Origin: Bacteroidia bacterium
GTDB lineage: Bacteria; Bacteroidota; Bacteroidia; SXHM01
DNA: 64,000 bases
NCBI GenBank assembly: GCA_022072225.1
Contig: JAJVIC010000009.1
Coordinates: forward strand, 155,746-219,745
Reading direction: 5' to 3'
Below, piece by piece: positions 43,708 to 52,395 of this stretch. A program made the position numbers and the translations under genes. How positions within the stretch are numbered: the stretch's first letter is position 1; the number at the start of each line of letters is the position of its first letter. The notes beneath the pieces are model-generated. The model was not told the DNA's origin. It was given only the letters and a program-made list of their open reading frames with translations, and made no database searches.

Positions 43708-44703
43708 TCAGTGACTGCAATCTCTGCCATATGCTTTTCCATTGCTCTTTTCTTCTAATTCTTCTTCGGCTAATTGTTCCTTAAGCTGCTGCGAAACATC
43801 TTTATCATAAAATTTGCTCAGGTCGGGTTGTCCTGCATCAACCCATGCCGTGTACCATAAACTGCCAACAGTTATAACAGATGCTCGCATCCTGCGCTCA
43901 ACCATTCCGTTTAGCATGTTGTTATACGCAATGGTAAATTCATCGGAATAGGTTTTAACTGTGTTCGCCCCGCGCTGCTGAAATGCATATTTGCGGTCTT
44001 CCGGAAATTTTTTGCTCAACTCGCGCTCAAAATCCAGTACAGAATCTTTTGCCGCAAAACTTATTTCACAGGTGTTCCAGGCGAGGTCAAGCGGATACTT
44101 AACATAGGTTGCCCTTCCTGTAAACAAATCATAATCTTCTGCTTTCAGTTCGGGAATGGTTGATTCCCAGAAACCATGAATTCCCCGTTGTCCGGTCATC
44201 TGACCGTTGTAGTTTTCAGTGGTGTGGAGCGGTACATGAGAATCGCTGATGTAATGACCGAGGTCGGCACTGAGGCGCAGGATGTCGTCCATGTTTTCAT
44301 CGCGGAATGCTTTGGTAAGCCAATGCACAACAGAATTAATATGCCAGGGCACTGTACCATATGCTTTCAGCGTGTCTTCGGTATATTTTGCAACTGCATC
44401 ATCCCATTTGCGGGGCATTGCTGTAAACGGATTTTTTTCGTTGCTGTAATGGTCAATGTCAATATAATGGCGTGGAGCTTCTTCCGGGTTGGCATATCTT
44501 CTTTTATCAGGGTCAACAGCGTGTTCGGTAATGAATTCAATGTTACGTTTGTAGAAGCCAATCATTTCAGGCGGAAGAGTAAAGACAGCTAATCTGTTAA
44601 TACGCTTATGCGCGAAAAATCCCCATGAATAAAGTGGCTCTTTTACTGAAAGTGTGAGAAAACAAAAAACTAAAACGGAGAGTACGTATCGTAGCATTTT
44701 CAT
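43708..44703 (-). CDS. Exported zinc-dependent phospholipase C/S1-P1 nuclease-like protein
   Basis: A 331-residue exported protein. After the signal region (MLRYVLSVLVFCFLTLSV) the mature chain has YSWGFFAHKRINRLAVF, where Trp and His would bind the first zinc; HYIDIDHY, VHWLTKAFRDENMDDILRLSADLGHYISDSHVPLHTTENY and HGFWES supply the other His/Asp ligands of the three-zinc site. This is the all-helical phospholipase C/P1 nuclease fold. Substrate may be phospholipid or nucleic acid. A Glu-rich end (LKEQLAEEELEEK) follows. The gene stands alone between two convergent/tandem neighbours. Confidence 0.87.
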   Translation of the reverse strand: MKMLRYVLSVLVFCFLTLSVKEPLYSWGFFAHKRINRLAVFTLPPEMIGFYKRNIEFITEHAVDPDKRRYANPEEAPRHYIDIDHYSNEKNPFTAMPRKWDDAVAKYTEDTLKAYGTVPWHINSVVHWLTKAFRDENMDDILRLSADLGHYISDSHVPLHTTENYNGQMTGQRGIHGFWESTIPELKAEDYDLFTGRATYVKYPLDLAWNTCEISFAAKDSVLDFERELSKKFPEDRKYAFQQRGANTVKTYSDEFTIAYNNMLNGMVERRMRASVITVGSLWYTAWVDAGQPDLSKFYDKDVSQQLKEQLAEEELEEKSNGKAYGRDCSH

Positions 44704-44788
44704 TTACACAAAAGTAAATGTTTTCAATTGCCCTAATCTTTGGTTCCGGGATTTAATAATTAGATAATACAATTGAAGGGCTTATTTT

Positions 44789-45679
44789 TTAATCAGGATA
44801 AACTTGCGGTTTTTCCAATGCTTTTATGCATGCGATTCTTCCTTCTTCAATCATATCTTTTGCACGATAAAACTCATAGGTGCTGCTGCTGTTGCGCGAA
44901 ATATTCACTACATAATCGGGTTTATGATGTATGATTGATAACAGGCACATGCGGTCTTGCATCAGGTCATAACTCTTGTTCAGTAAACCAAAGTAGCCCA
45001 ATGTTTCGTCATTGTCTTCAACGGTTGGTTTGATGTTCATCCATTTTTTCATGGTCAAAACCATTTTATCCATGTAGGCATCGCTTTCGGTGGTGACCGG
45101 CTCTTGTTTTATAATTTTTGCCTGTGCAGGAATGGATGCATTGATGTTTACAGCAATCAATAAATCGCTTTTGGCGCGCAGTACAGGTTCAATAGGTAAA
45201 GGATTTAAAACACCGCCATCTATTAACAATCGGTTGCCAAGCTTTTTTGGAGTTAGTAAAGTTGGAATAGCGCATGAGGCACGGATAACACTAAACAATT
45301 CACCTTTATTTAACCAAACCTCTTCCTGTTTGTTAATATCGGTTGCAACTGCAGTAAACGGAATATCAAAATCTTCAATTCTTCGTTCACCAATGATTTC
45401 TTTTAGTACCGTGAAAATTTTTTCACCGCGAATAAATCCTTGTGATGTAAAGGTGAAATCAACTAAGCGGAAAGTTTCCATTTTGGTCAGTTTTTCTGAC
45501 CATTCGCGAAACTCTTTCAGTTTTCCTGCAGCATAAATTCCGCCAACTGCTGCACCCATTGAAGAACCTGAAATCGCGTTGATTTTATAACCGCGTTTCA
45601 ATAATTCTTCTATCGCGCCAATATGAGCAAACCCACGCGCACCACCACAACCAAGTACTAATGAAACTGTTTTAGCCAT
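44789..45679 (-). CDS. Patatin-like phospholipase
   Basis: A 296-residue cytosolic or membrane-associated lipid acyl hydrolase of the patatin/RssA type. Visible are the oxyanion loop GCGGARGFAHIGAIEEL, nucleophile elbow ISGSSMGAAVGGIYA, and the catalytic Asp in LLIDGGVLNPLPI. ATDINKQEEVWLNKG and VIRASCAIPTLLTP are typical mid-domain segments. The last 90 residues (DKMVLTMKKWMNIKP, LLSIIHHKPDYVVNISRN) form an added helical part. No signal peptide is present. It would release fatty acids from membrane lipids. Confidence 0.92.
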   Translation of the reverse strand: MAKTVSLVLGCGGARGFAHIGAIEELLKRGYKINAISGSSMGAAVGGIYAAGKLKEFREWSEKLTKMETFRLVDFTFTSQGFIRGEKIFTVLKEIIGERRIEDFDIPFTAVATDINKQEEVWLNKGELFSVIRASCAIPTLLTPKKLGNRLLIDGGVLNPLPIEPVLRAKSDLLIAVNINASIPAQAKIIKQEPVTTESDAYMDKMVLTMKKWMNIKPTVEDNDETLGYFGLLNKSYDLMQDRMCLLSIIHHKPDYVVNISRNSSSTYEFYRAKDMIEEGRIACIKALEKPQVYPD

Positions 45680-45755
45680 TGATTAAACATTAATTTTTTT
45701 ATTAAGGATAGTAAATGAATACTATTTACACCTTCTGCCAGTATAGTTCAATAAT

Positions 45756-46886
45756 CTAAAACTCCGAGCTATAACCCTTGCCAACGGCTTCCTGCACGAT
45801 GGCTTTTTTAACCACCCCAAGAAAGGTGTTGTTATAACGAAACAATTCTAATTTTTCTTTTTTACGTTTCAGAAATTCTTCGCGCTTTTGGCTCAACATT
45901 TTTATAATGGAAATATATTCCTGCCGCTCGCTTATCTTATCTTCTACAAGGTTTTTCAGGTCTTCATCACTTATTTGTTCCATTTTAGGAGGAAGAAATT
46001 TGCGGTCAATTTTCGAGTAGTTGATGGTTTGTTTGCTTGCAAGGTCAACCAAATCCCACGAGTAATTTTTACCCTGATACAGTTTAGTGCCTTTTAAAAA
46101 GCTGCGGGCTTCGGTTTCCCAGTCGCTTACGCTGTTGGTAAGTACATCTAAGCGTTCCTGTGTTTCAAAGCGGTCTTTGCCTTTTTCGCCATAATAGATA
46201 TAGGTGTTGTTAATGGCGCTGTTCGCCTCTACCAATAAATCATTGTGATAACTTTTTTCAAATACAATGTTGTTGCCTGCGTTCAGTAAAATGTTTGCAA
46301 AGCTTCCGTTGCCCACCTCCGCAAGGTCTTTCCACTCTGCTTCATCTCTTCCGCTGGTAATATTCGGAAAGTACAACGAATATATTTTTATCCCTTTTTT
46401 TACCGCGCTTTCTGCAGCCTTGCGATAGTCATAGCCATTGCTCAGTGGCCCATTACCAACCAGAAAAATCAGTTTTATGGCATTTTCATCTTTGCTCCAA
46501 CTTAATTCATTTACTGCTTCTTTCAGTGCATTTCCGAAATACACTTTTCCCTTAGTAGCATTATCCTTTATTATAAACATTTCGTTGGCTACATAATCAA
46601 TATCGGTAGTAAGGTCGGCAGCAATTTTTATGTAAGCATTCTCTTCCTTAAAACTGGGCCGTCCCAGCAGCATCAGTCCTATGCGGTAATCCGGTTCTGG
46701 TTTAAGGCGCGAAATATCGTTATTGATTTCCCAGAAATTATTGCGCACTGAAGAAAGCAAGCCTGTGGTGCTGGAACTTACATCCACAATAAACACAATA
46801 TCTAATGGCGGTGATTTTGTTTCTTGTGTAAAACCGATAGTACTCAATAGCAGGACACATAAGAAACTGCCAAAAAATTTAATCAT
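45756..46886 (-). CDS. Exported von Willebrand A (VWA) domain protein
   Basis: A 376-residue protein starting with signal peptide MIKFFGSFLCVLLLSTIGFT; an upstream in-frame start would add 20 residues without matching a signal. The VWA domain (about 30-215) opens DIVFIVDVSSSTTGLLSSV with the DxSxS metal site, continues YRIGLMLLGRP and KLIFLVGNGPLSNGYDY. The second half is helical (RFETQERLDVLTNSV, DEDLKNLVEDKISERQEYISIIKML, KREEFLKRKKEKLELF). Metal-dependent adhesion or scaffold function is the family role. It is divergent from the small gene that follows. Confidence 0.83.
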   Translation of the reverse strand: MIKFFGSFLCVLLLSTIGFTQETKSPPLDIVFIVDVSSSTTGLLSSVRNNFWEINNDISRLKPEPDYRIGLMLLGRPSFKEENAYIKIAADLTTDIDYVANEMFIIKDNATKGKVYFGNALKEAVNELSWSKDENAIKLIFLVGNGPLSNGYDYRKAAESAVKKGIKIYSLYFPNITSGRDEAEWKDLAEVGNGSFANILLNAGNNIVFEKSYHNDLLVEANSAINNTYIYYGEKGKDRFETQERLDVLTNSVSDWETEARSFLKGTKLYQGKNYSWDLVDLASKQTINYSKIDRKFLPPKMEQISDEDLKNLVEDKISERQEYISIIKMLSQKREEFLKRKKEKLELFRYNNTFLGVVKKAIVQEAVGKGYSSEF

Positions 46887-46951
46887 ATAATTAGGTCCTG
46901 TCAAACTAAGCGGTTGAAACGCAAAGGTAGAAATAAAGTTTACCAATTAAG

Positions 46952-46959
46952 TACATTTG
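46952..46959 (+). promoter_or_regulatory. Bacteroidota-type -7 element (TACATTTG)
   Basis: TACATTTG matches TAnnTTTG and lies only 5 bp before the start codon, so the transcript would be nearly leaderless. Confidence 0.45.
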
Positions 46960-46964
46960 CCCTC

Positions 46965-47300
46965 ATGGATGAAGCATTTGAAGCCGAATGGAAAACAGTT
47001 GTTGCCCGCATAGAGCAGCAGTTTGGCGAAGATATTGACCTGCAAGGGATTTTATTTCTTGTAGGCGTTCAGGAATTGGGGCAAGGTTTCCGCAAATTCA
47101 GCAAAGACGAAAAACTGAATGTAATGCACATAGCCATTTGCACCTTGTTGAGCAACTATGGCTATTACGAGTTTGAAGGAACCGATGAAGAAGGCTGGCC
47201 CCATTGGAAAGCTACTGAAAAACTACCTTCGCTTAAACCCGGCCAACAAATGCGCCTGATGAAAGAGGCGTTGATTGAATATTTTAAGGAAGAAGCATAA
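46965..47300 (+). CDS. Small conserved protein of unknown function
   Basis: A 111-residue acidic cytosolic protein, MDEAFEAEWKTVVARIEQQFGEDIDLQGILFLVGVQELG, then KFSKDEKLNVMHIAICTLLSNYGYYEFEGTDEEGWPHW and a C-terminal helix LMKEALIEYFKEEA. It looks all-helical. I recall it only as a conserved Bacteroidota protein and give no function. The start MDEAF is preferred to one 51 nt earlier because the promoter-like TACATTTG lies between them. Confidence 0.75.
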   Translation: MDEAFEAEWKTVVARIEQQFGEDIDLQGILFLVGVQELGQGFRKFSKDEKLNVMHIAICTLLSNYGYYEFEGTDEEGWPHWKATEKLPSLKPGQQMRLMKEALIEYFKEEA

Positions 47301-47334
47301 AAAAGCCCCTTGCCTGTGGCAAGGGGCTTTTTTA
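47300..47334. terminator. Strong bidirectional rho-independent terminator
   Basis: agccccttgcc-tgt-ggcaaggggct forms a perfect 11-bp GC-rich stem with a 3-nt loop, flanked by A5 on the left and T6 on the right. It serves both convergent genes. Confidence 0.95.
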
Positions 47335-47352
47335 TTTATATGAAAATGTGCT

Positions 47353-47688
47353 TTAGTCTCTCACAATAATCTTCTCTACTTCTTCTCCCGCTTCCAATTC
47401 TACATAACCTTCGGGGTCGCCATCTACAAACACTTTAAGAATGCCTGGGTTTGCAAACTGAAAGTGGGCAGTCCCGTCTGTAAGAGTCGTAGCTGTAGTG
47501 TCAATTATACAAAGCGGGTTTTCAACATCATCACACCAAAGACGAACATCAGCGCCAACAATAGGCTCCTCAAGCGAGTCTTGAACAATTACCAAAACCT
47601 TGCAGGCTTTGCTTTTTTTGCAGGAAGTAACTCCAAAACCAATAACTCCTGTTACAAGAATAAGGCTTAAAATTGCTCTGAATTTCAT
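47353..47688 (-). CDS. Small lipoprotein with carboxypeptidase-regulatory-like domain
   Basis: A 111-residue lipoprotein: MKFRAILSLILVTGVIGFGVTSC gives lipobox GVTSC (Cys 23). The mature part is a small beta sandwich of the carboxypeptidase-regulatory/Ig type: KVLVIVQDSLEEPIVGADVRLW, TTATTLTDGTAHFQFANPGILKVFVDG, then YVELEAGEEVEKIIV. Two cysteines (CDD, LCI) may pair. Such domains often serve as surface-binding modules. It is served by the shared terminator downstream. Confidence 0.78.
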   Translation of the reverse strand: MKFRAILSLILVTGVIGFGVTSCKKSKACKVLVIVQDSLEEPIVGADVRLWCDDVENPLCIIDTTATTLTDGTAHFQFANPGILKVFVDGDPEGYVELEAGEEVEKIIVRD

Positions 47689-47763
47689 TCGTATCTTTAT
47701 TTAATAATTAATATTGTGTGCGTTTCCTTTTGAGGGAAACAAAATTAATAAAAATAAAACACC

Positions 47764-48387
47764 ATGCTAAAATCTTTTATTTCGTTTGCGTTAAGTCTTT
47801 TGCTCTTCTTGTCTGTTTACGCTCAAAATGCGAAAGAATCTATAGTTCAGATTTCAACCAATTACGGTCTTATTAAGGTGAAACTCTATAACGAAACTCC
47901 TGTTCACCGAGATAATTTTCTTAAATTAGTAAGAGAAGGAAAATACGAGGGAACGGACTTTCACCGTGTCATCAATACCTTTATGATACAGGGTGGTGAA
48001 GTGAAGAGCGCGGTTAAAATGAAAACGCTTCCGGCAGAAATTGTTCCCGGAAAATACCACAAACGTGGAGCTTTAGCGGCAGCACGTGAAGATGATCTGG
48101 TTAATCCCGACAAAGAATCATCTCCATCCGAATTTTATATTGTAGTAGGTAAAATTTATGAATACGATATGCTCGACCGTATTGGCGATCGCATGGGTTA
48201 TAAATTCAATGAAGAACAGAAAAAAGTGTATTCAACAACAGGAGGTGCGCCCCACTTAGATGGGGGCTACACCGTTTTCGGTGAAGTAGTGGAAGGCATG
48301 GATGTAGTGGATAAAATTGCTGCAACCCCTGTAGATGGCGAAACTCCGCTGGAAGTTATTTCGGTCAAAATGAAAGTTGTTGAATAA
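47764..48387 (+). CDS. Exported cyclophilin-type peptidyl-prolyl isomerase
   Basis: A 207-residue exported proline isomerase. Signal peptide MLKSFISFALSLLLFLSVYA is followed by the cyclophilin fold: IVQISTNYGLIKVKLYNETPVHRDNFLKL, active-site FHRVINTFMIQGGE with the catalytic Arg, ARE-type segment AAAREDD, SEFYIVVGKIY and VFGEVVEGMDVVDKIAATP. Residues about 130-155 form a longer loop (RIGDRMGYKFNEEQKKVYSTTGGAPHLDGG). It should help folding in the periplasm. acs starts 13 bp downstream and may share its transcript. Confidence 0.94.
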   Translation: MLKSFISFALSLLLFLSVYAQNAKESIVQISTNYGLIKVKLYNETPVHRDNFLKLVREGKYEGTDFHRVINTFMIQGGEVKSAVKMKTLPAEIVPGKYHKRGALAAAREDDLVNPDKESSPSEFYIVVGKIYEYDMLDRIGDRMGYKFNEEQKKVYSTTGGAPHLDGGYTVFGEVVEGMDVVDKIAATPVDGETPLEVISVKMKVVE

Positions 48388-48400
48388 AAGCTGATTAAAT

Positions 48401-50797
48401 ATGAGTTTTCGTATTACCTCATTTAAAGAATATCAAACCGAATACACCAAAAGCGTTGAAAATCCTGAACAATTCTGGGCTGACAAAGCCGAACATTTTT
48501 TATGGCGAAAAAAGTGGGATAAGATTCTGGAATGGAATTTCACGCAGCCAGATGTAAAATGGTTTATTGGCGGCAAACTAAACATCACTGAAAATTGCCT
48601 CGACCGTCATTTAGCTGAAAGAGGCAACCAAACTGCTATTATCTGGGAACCCAATAACCCGGAAGAGGAAGTTAGAAAATTAACGTATAACGAACTGCAC
48701 GAGGAGGTTTGCCGCTTTGCCAATGTCCTTAAAAACAATGGAGCAAAGAAAGGCGACCGCATTTGTATTTATATGCCCATGGTTCCCGAATTGGCTATTG
48801 CAGTTTTGGCTTGTGCACGGATTGGAGCTATTCATTCGGTAGTTTTTGGCGGTTTCTCGTTCAATTCCCTTGCCGACAGAATTAATGATGCCGAATGTAA
48901 CTTGGTTGTAACAGCCGATGGCGGATACCGTGGTGCAAAAGACATTCAGCTCAAAGCTATTGTAGATGATGCATTGCAAACTTGTCCTTCAGTGAAAAAA
49001 GTGATTACACTGAAACGTACCGGAATTGATGTGAACATGCAAAGCGGAAGAGATGTTTGGTGGCACGATGAGGCGAAAAAAGCGAATTCAGAATGTGTTG
49101 CCGAAGAAATGGATTCGGAAGACAAACTCTTTATCCTATATACTTCCGGCTCAACCGGAAAACCAAAAGGAGTGGTGCATACCACAGGCGGGTATATGGT
49201 TTATACAGCTTATACTTTTCAGAATGTATTTCAGTATAAGAACCCCATCCCTAACCCTTCCCCGAGGGGGAAGGGAAGCAATCCTGCCTCACACAATTCC
49301 GTTGAAAGAGCAAGTAGTCCAAGGTTTCATACAACGGATTCTCAGATGTGGAATTTGTTGCAGGACAAAGCAGTTGGAATGAGGAATAATCCTACTCAAG
49401 CGGAGGCTGCTTTGTGGCAGGCATTAAGAAATCATGGAACAGAATATCATTTCAGAAGACAACAAATAGTTGATCGTTTCATTGTTGACTTTGTTTGCCT
49501 TGAAAAATCATTGGTCATTGAGGTAGATGGTGACATTCACGATTATCAAAAAGAAGAAGATGAACAAAGAACTTTTTGCCTGAGTGAGAAAGGATTTAAA
49601 GTAATTCGATTTAGAAATGAAGAAGTGCTTCATAATATTGAAAGGGTATTGGAAAAAATCAAAGAAGAACTCAAATCTTTACCATCCAACAAGAAGGATA
49701 GTGGGTTGGAACTCTCCCCCTTTGGGGGAGCCGGAGGGGGTGCTGCTGAGGTTTTTTGGTGTACCGCTGACATTGGATGGATTACCGGACACAGTTATTT
49801 AATCTACGGTCCTTTACTTTCGGGCGCAACAACATTGATGTTTGAAGGCATTCCAACCTTTCCCGATGCGGGAAGATTTTGGAGTGTTATTGACAAACAT
49901 CATGTAAATATTTTTTACACTGCGCCTACTGCAATCCGTTCGCTGGAGGCAATGGGACTGGATTTTGTAAAACCTTATAAATTGGATTCGTTACGTGTTT
50001 TGGGAAGTGTTGGCGAACCTATTAATGAAGAAGCTTGGCATTGGTATGACGAAAATATCGGCAAGAAGAATTGCCCGATTGTAGATACCTGGTGGCAAAC
50101 CGAAACAGGCGGTATCATAATTTCGCCTTTGGCGGGAATCACCAAAACAAAACCATCGTTTGCAACACTGCCGCTTCCTGGCATCCAACCGGTCTTGTTG
50201 GATGAGAAAGGAAATGTATTGGAAGGAAATAATGTAGAAGGTCGTCTGTGCATGAAATTCCCTTGGCCTTCCATTATTCGCACTACATATGGAAATCATG
50301 AGCGTTGTAGGGATGCATACTTCTCGCAGTTCAAAGGCTATTATTTTACCGGTGATGGCTGCAAGCGCGATGAAAACGGTTATTACAGAATTACAGGTCG
50401 TGTGGATGATGTAATAAAAGTTTCGGGTCATTTGCTCGGCACAGCCGAAATTGAAAATGCCATTAACGAACATCCCGATATTGTGGAAAGTGCTGTTGTC
50501 GGTTTTCCGCATGACATTAAAGGCTGGGGTATTTACGCCTTTGTAATTGACGAGCATGGAAGAACAGATACGGAAGAACTGAAAAAAGAAATTATTGCCA
50601 CCGTAAATAAATTCATGGGAGCAATTGCCAAGCCTGATAAAATTCAGGTAGTGAAAGGTTTGCCTAAAACCCGCAGCGGAAAAATAATGCGCAGAATTTT
50701 GCGCAAAATTGCCGAAGGCGATGTTGCCAACCTTGGTGATACATCAACGCTGCTTGACCCTGCTGTGGTAGATGAAATTAAATCGGGTGCGCTTTAG
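48401..50797 (+). CDS. acs: Acetyl-CoA synthetase interrupted in frame by a DUF559 nuclease element
   Basis: Acs joins acetate and CoA through acetyl-AMP. All hallmark motifs are present: YTSGSTGKPKGVVHTTGG (A3), FWCTADIGWITGHSY, ILGSVGEPINEEAWHWY, DTWWQTETGG, FTGDGCKRDENGYYRITGRVDDVIKVSGHLLGTAEIE, and KTRSGKIMRR with the regulatory Lys. But the frame is 798 codons, where about 630 is usual. The excess is residues 281-448, inserted between FQNVFQYK and EVFWCTAD, where family members have a two- to three-residue turn. The insert carries a DUF559 domain and hairpin ends. The reading frame stays open, so a fusion protein could be made; the site is a loop of the N-terminal domain and activity may or may not survive. 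No intein splice motifs are present. Confidence 0.95.
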   Translation: MSFRITSFKEYQTEYTKSVENPEQFWADKAEHFLWRKKWDKILEWNFTQPDVKWFIGGKLNITENCLDRHLAERGNQTAIIWEPNNPEEEVRKLTYNELHEEVCRFANVLKNNGAKKGDRICIYMPMVPELAIAVLACARIGAIHSVVFGGFSFNSLADRINDAECNLVVTADGGYRGAKDIQLKAIVDDALQTCPSVKKVITLKRTGIDVNMQSGRDVWWHDEAKKANSECVAEEMDSEDKLFILYTSGSTGKPKGVVHTTGGYMVYTAYTFQNVFQYKNPIPNPSPRGKGSNPASHNSVERASSPRFHTTDSQMWNLLQDKAVGMRNNPTQAEAALWQALRNHGTEYHFRRQQIVDRFIVDFVCLEKSLVIEVDGDIHDYQKEEDEQRTFCLSEKGFKVIRFRNEEVLHNIERVLEKIKEELKSLPSNKKDSGLELSPFGGAGGGAAEVFWCTADIGWITGHSYLIYGPLLSGATTLMFEGIPTFPDAGRFWSVIDKHHVNIFYTAPTAIRSLEAMGLDFVKPYKLDSLRVLGSVGEPINEEAWHWYDENIGKKNCPIVDTWWQTETGGIIISPLAGITKTKPSFATLPLPGIQPVLLDEKGNVLEGNNVEGRLCMKFPWPSIIRTTYGNHERCRDAYFSQFKGYYFTGDGCKRDENGYYRITGRVDDVIKVSGHLLGTAEIENAINEHPDIVESAVVGFPHDIKGWGIYAFVIDEHGRTDTEELKKEIIATVNKFMGAIAKPDKIQVVKGLPKTRSGKIMRRILRKIAEGDVANLGDTSTLLDPAVVDEIKSGAL
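49241..49744 (+). mobile_element. Palindrome-ended element with DUF559 (Vsr-like) endonuclease domain
   Basis: About 504 bp, a multiple of three. Left end: aaccccatccctaacc then hairpin ccttcccc-gag-ggggaagg. Right end: hairpin ctccccc-ttt-gggggag then ccggagggggt, which is an imperfect inverted copy of the left end. Inside, in the acs frame, about 110 residues match DUF559: MRNNPTQAEAALWQALRNHG, YHFRRQQIVDRFIVDFVC, KSLVIEVDGDIHDYQ and FKVIRFRNEEVLHNIERVL, with the Asp, Glu-x-Asp and His residues of the Vsr-like nuclease core. An internal ATG at 49346 could start a free nuclease. Exact borders are uncertain by a few bases. Confidence 0.82.
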
Positions 50798-50800
50798 ACT

Positions 50801-50862
50801 TTACCACTAAGGGCATAAGAACACTTAGTTTTTTCTTGTGAACTTAGTGTTCTTAGTGGTGA
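50801..50862. repeat. ACCACTAAG palindrome between acs and the prenyl synthase gene
   Basis: ttaccactaagggcataaga plus acacttagtt pairs imperfectly with 50841-50862 (aacttagtgttcttagtggt plus ga), with a T-rich loop. It begins 3 bp after the acs stop and belongs to the long ACCAC palindromes also seen at 18681 and in prmC. Confidence 0.75.
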
Positions 50863-50896
50863 AATAATCTCTACTTTCGGCAAGCTAAAATTAACT

Positions 50897-51871
50897 TTGC
50901 TAACGCTCGACCAGATAAAAGCCCCCATTGCTGCCGAAATGGATTCATTTGAATCGCATTTCCGTGATTCAATGAAAAGCAATGTTGCGTTGTTGGATAA
51001 AATCACGCACTACATTGTTAAACGCAAGGGCAAGCAAATGCGCCCCATGTTTGTTTTTTTATCTGCAGGAATATGTGGCAGAATTAATGAATCTACTTTT
51101 CGTGCGGCTACCTTGATTGAGCTTTTACATACTGCTACGCTGGTACACGATGATGTGGTAGATGATTCAAATGAGCGCAGAGGTTTTTTCTCTGTCAATG
51201 CACTTTGGAAAAATAAAATTGCCGTGTTGGTTGGTGATTATTTGCTTTCGCGAGGCTTGCTTCTTTCAGTTGCAAACAATGAACATCGTTTATTGGGGAT
51301 TGTAAGCAACTCTGTCCGCGAAATGAGTGAAGGCGAGTTGATGCAGATTGAAAAGGCTCGCAAGTTGGATATTGATGAGGCGGTGTATTTTGAAATTATC
51401 CGTCAAAAAACAGCTTCGCTTATTGCTTCGTGTTGCAGTTGCGGAGCAGCATCGGTTTCTGATGATGATACGTTAGCAGAAAAAATGCGCCTTTTTGGCG
51501 AATATGTTGGCATTGCTTTCCAGATAAAAGACGATTTGTTTGATTACGAGCTTGCCAACGAAACCGGAAAACCCAGTGGCATTGACATCAAAGAAAAAAA
51601 GATGACGCTTCCTCTGATTTACAGTTTGAATAAATCAACCGGCAGCGAAAAACGCCACATCATTAACATTGTGAAAAATCACAATACCGATATGCAAAAA
51701 GTGGCAGAGGTAATTGAATTTGTGAAGCAAAAAGGCGGTATCGCTTATGCCGAATATAAAATGCAGGAGTATCAAACCCAAGCATTAAAAATGCTGGATA
51801 ATTTCAGTGAAAGTAATTACAAGACTTCGCTTGCTGAATTGGTGCAGTTTGCAACGAGGAGGAAGAAGTAG
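50897..51871 (+). CDS. Polyprenyl diphosphate synthase (long-chain isoprenoid)
   Basis: A 324-residue trans-isoprenyl diphosphate synthase that would build the side chain of menaquinone. The first Asp-rich motif is LVHDDVVDDSNERRG and the second AFQIKDDLFDYE; GKQMRPMFVFLSAG binds the diphosphate and PSGIDIKEKKMTLPLIY follows the second motif. No aromatic residue sits directly in the usual short-chain stop position before the first motif (LLHTATLVHDD), consistent with a long product. The start is TTG (MLTLDQIKAPI); the first ATG (MDSFESHF) would cut a conserved helix. Its stop codon lies in a dispersed repeat. Confidence 0.93.
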   Translation: MLTLDQIKAPIAAEMDSFESHFRDSMKSNVALLDKITHYIVKRKGKQMRPMFVFLSAGICGRINESTFRAATLIELLHTATLVHDDVVDDSNERRGFFSVNALWKNKIAVLVGDYLLSRGLLLSVANNEHRLLGIVSNSVREMSEGELMQIEKARKLDIDEAVYFEIIRQKTASLIASCCSCGAASVSDDDTLAEKMRLFGEYVGIAFQIKDDLFDYELANETGKPSGIDIKEKKMTLPLIYSLNKSTGSEKRHIINIVKNHNTDMQKVAEVIEFVKQKGGIAYAEYKMQEYQTQALKMLDNFSESNYKTSLAELVQFATRRKK

Positions 51872-51924
51872 GCAGTTGGCAGCAAAGAGTAAGCAGTGCG
51901 AACTGCCATCTGCTTACTGCCTAC
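51868..51924. repeat. GCAGTTGGCAG-type repeat at a convergent junction
   Basis: gtaggcagt...actgcctac form inverted ends, with aagcagt and actgcc inside. It provides the stop codon of the prenyl synthase gene (tag) and the last codons and stop of the YqeY-like gene. A related sequence is at 52399-52425. Confidence 0.65.
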
Positions 51925-52360
51925 TAAGCAGTTCTTTTACAATCTTAGAAATTACACTTCCATCAGCTTTTCCGCTTAGTTCTTTGGTGGCTGCTCCCAT
52001 CACTTTTCCCATATCGGCAGGGGAGGAGGCGCCAACAGTTGTAATTATATTCTGAAGAATTGTTTTCAACTCTTCTTCGCCCATTTGTTTAGGAAGATAG
52101 TTTTCAATAACGGCAGCCTGAGCTAATTCAACATCGGCAAGTTCCTGTCTGCCCTGTCCAACATAAACATCCGCAGTTTCTTTGCGTTGTTTCACCATCT
52201 TTTGCAGGGCTTTCAATTCACTTGCTTCGTTTTGTCCTTCAGGCGAAGTTTTTAATAAAAGCAAGGCAGATTTAATAGCTCTGAGCGCTTCTAATTTTGA
52301 AGCATCTTTCGCCAGCATGGCGGTTTTAATATCGTTGTTGATTTGGTCGGTTAAACTCAT
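51914..52360 (-). CDS. GatB/YqeY-domain protein
   Basis: A 148-residue YqeY-family protein, the tRNA-binding tail-like domain of GatB found alone. DIKTAMLAKDASKLEALRAIKSALL, ALQKMVKQRKETADVYVGQGRQELADVELAQAAVIENYLP and SPADMGKVMGAATKELSGKADGSVISKIVKELL match the family over its whole length. It may bind tRNA-linked complexes; the role is not settled. The last two or three residues and stop derive from a dispersed repeat. Confidence 0.9.
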   Translation of the reverse strand: MSLTDQINNDIKTAMLAKDASKLEALRAIKSALLLLKTSPEGQNEASELKALQKMVKQRKETADVYVGQGRQELADVELAQAAVIENYLPKQMGEEELKTILQNIITTVGASSPADMGKVMGAATKELSGKADGSVISKIVKELLSRQ

Positions 52361-52395
52361 GTTATTGATTTTTAAATGTTAATTGATAATTGAAA

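Noticed and set aside
49241-49744. Intein inside acs
   Set aside because: There is no Hint domain, no Cys/Ser at the first position and no terminal His-Asn before Cys/Ser/Thr; the ends are hairpins, and the nuclease is DUF559 rather than LAGLIDADG or HNH.
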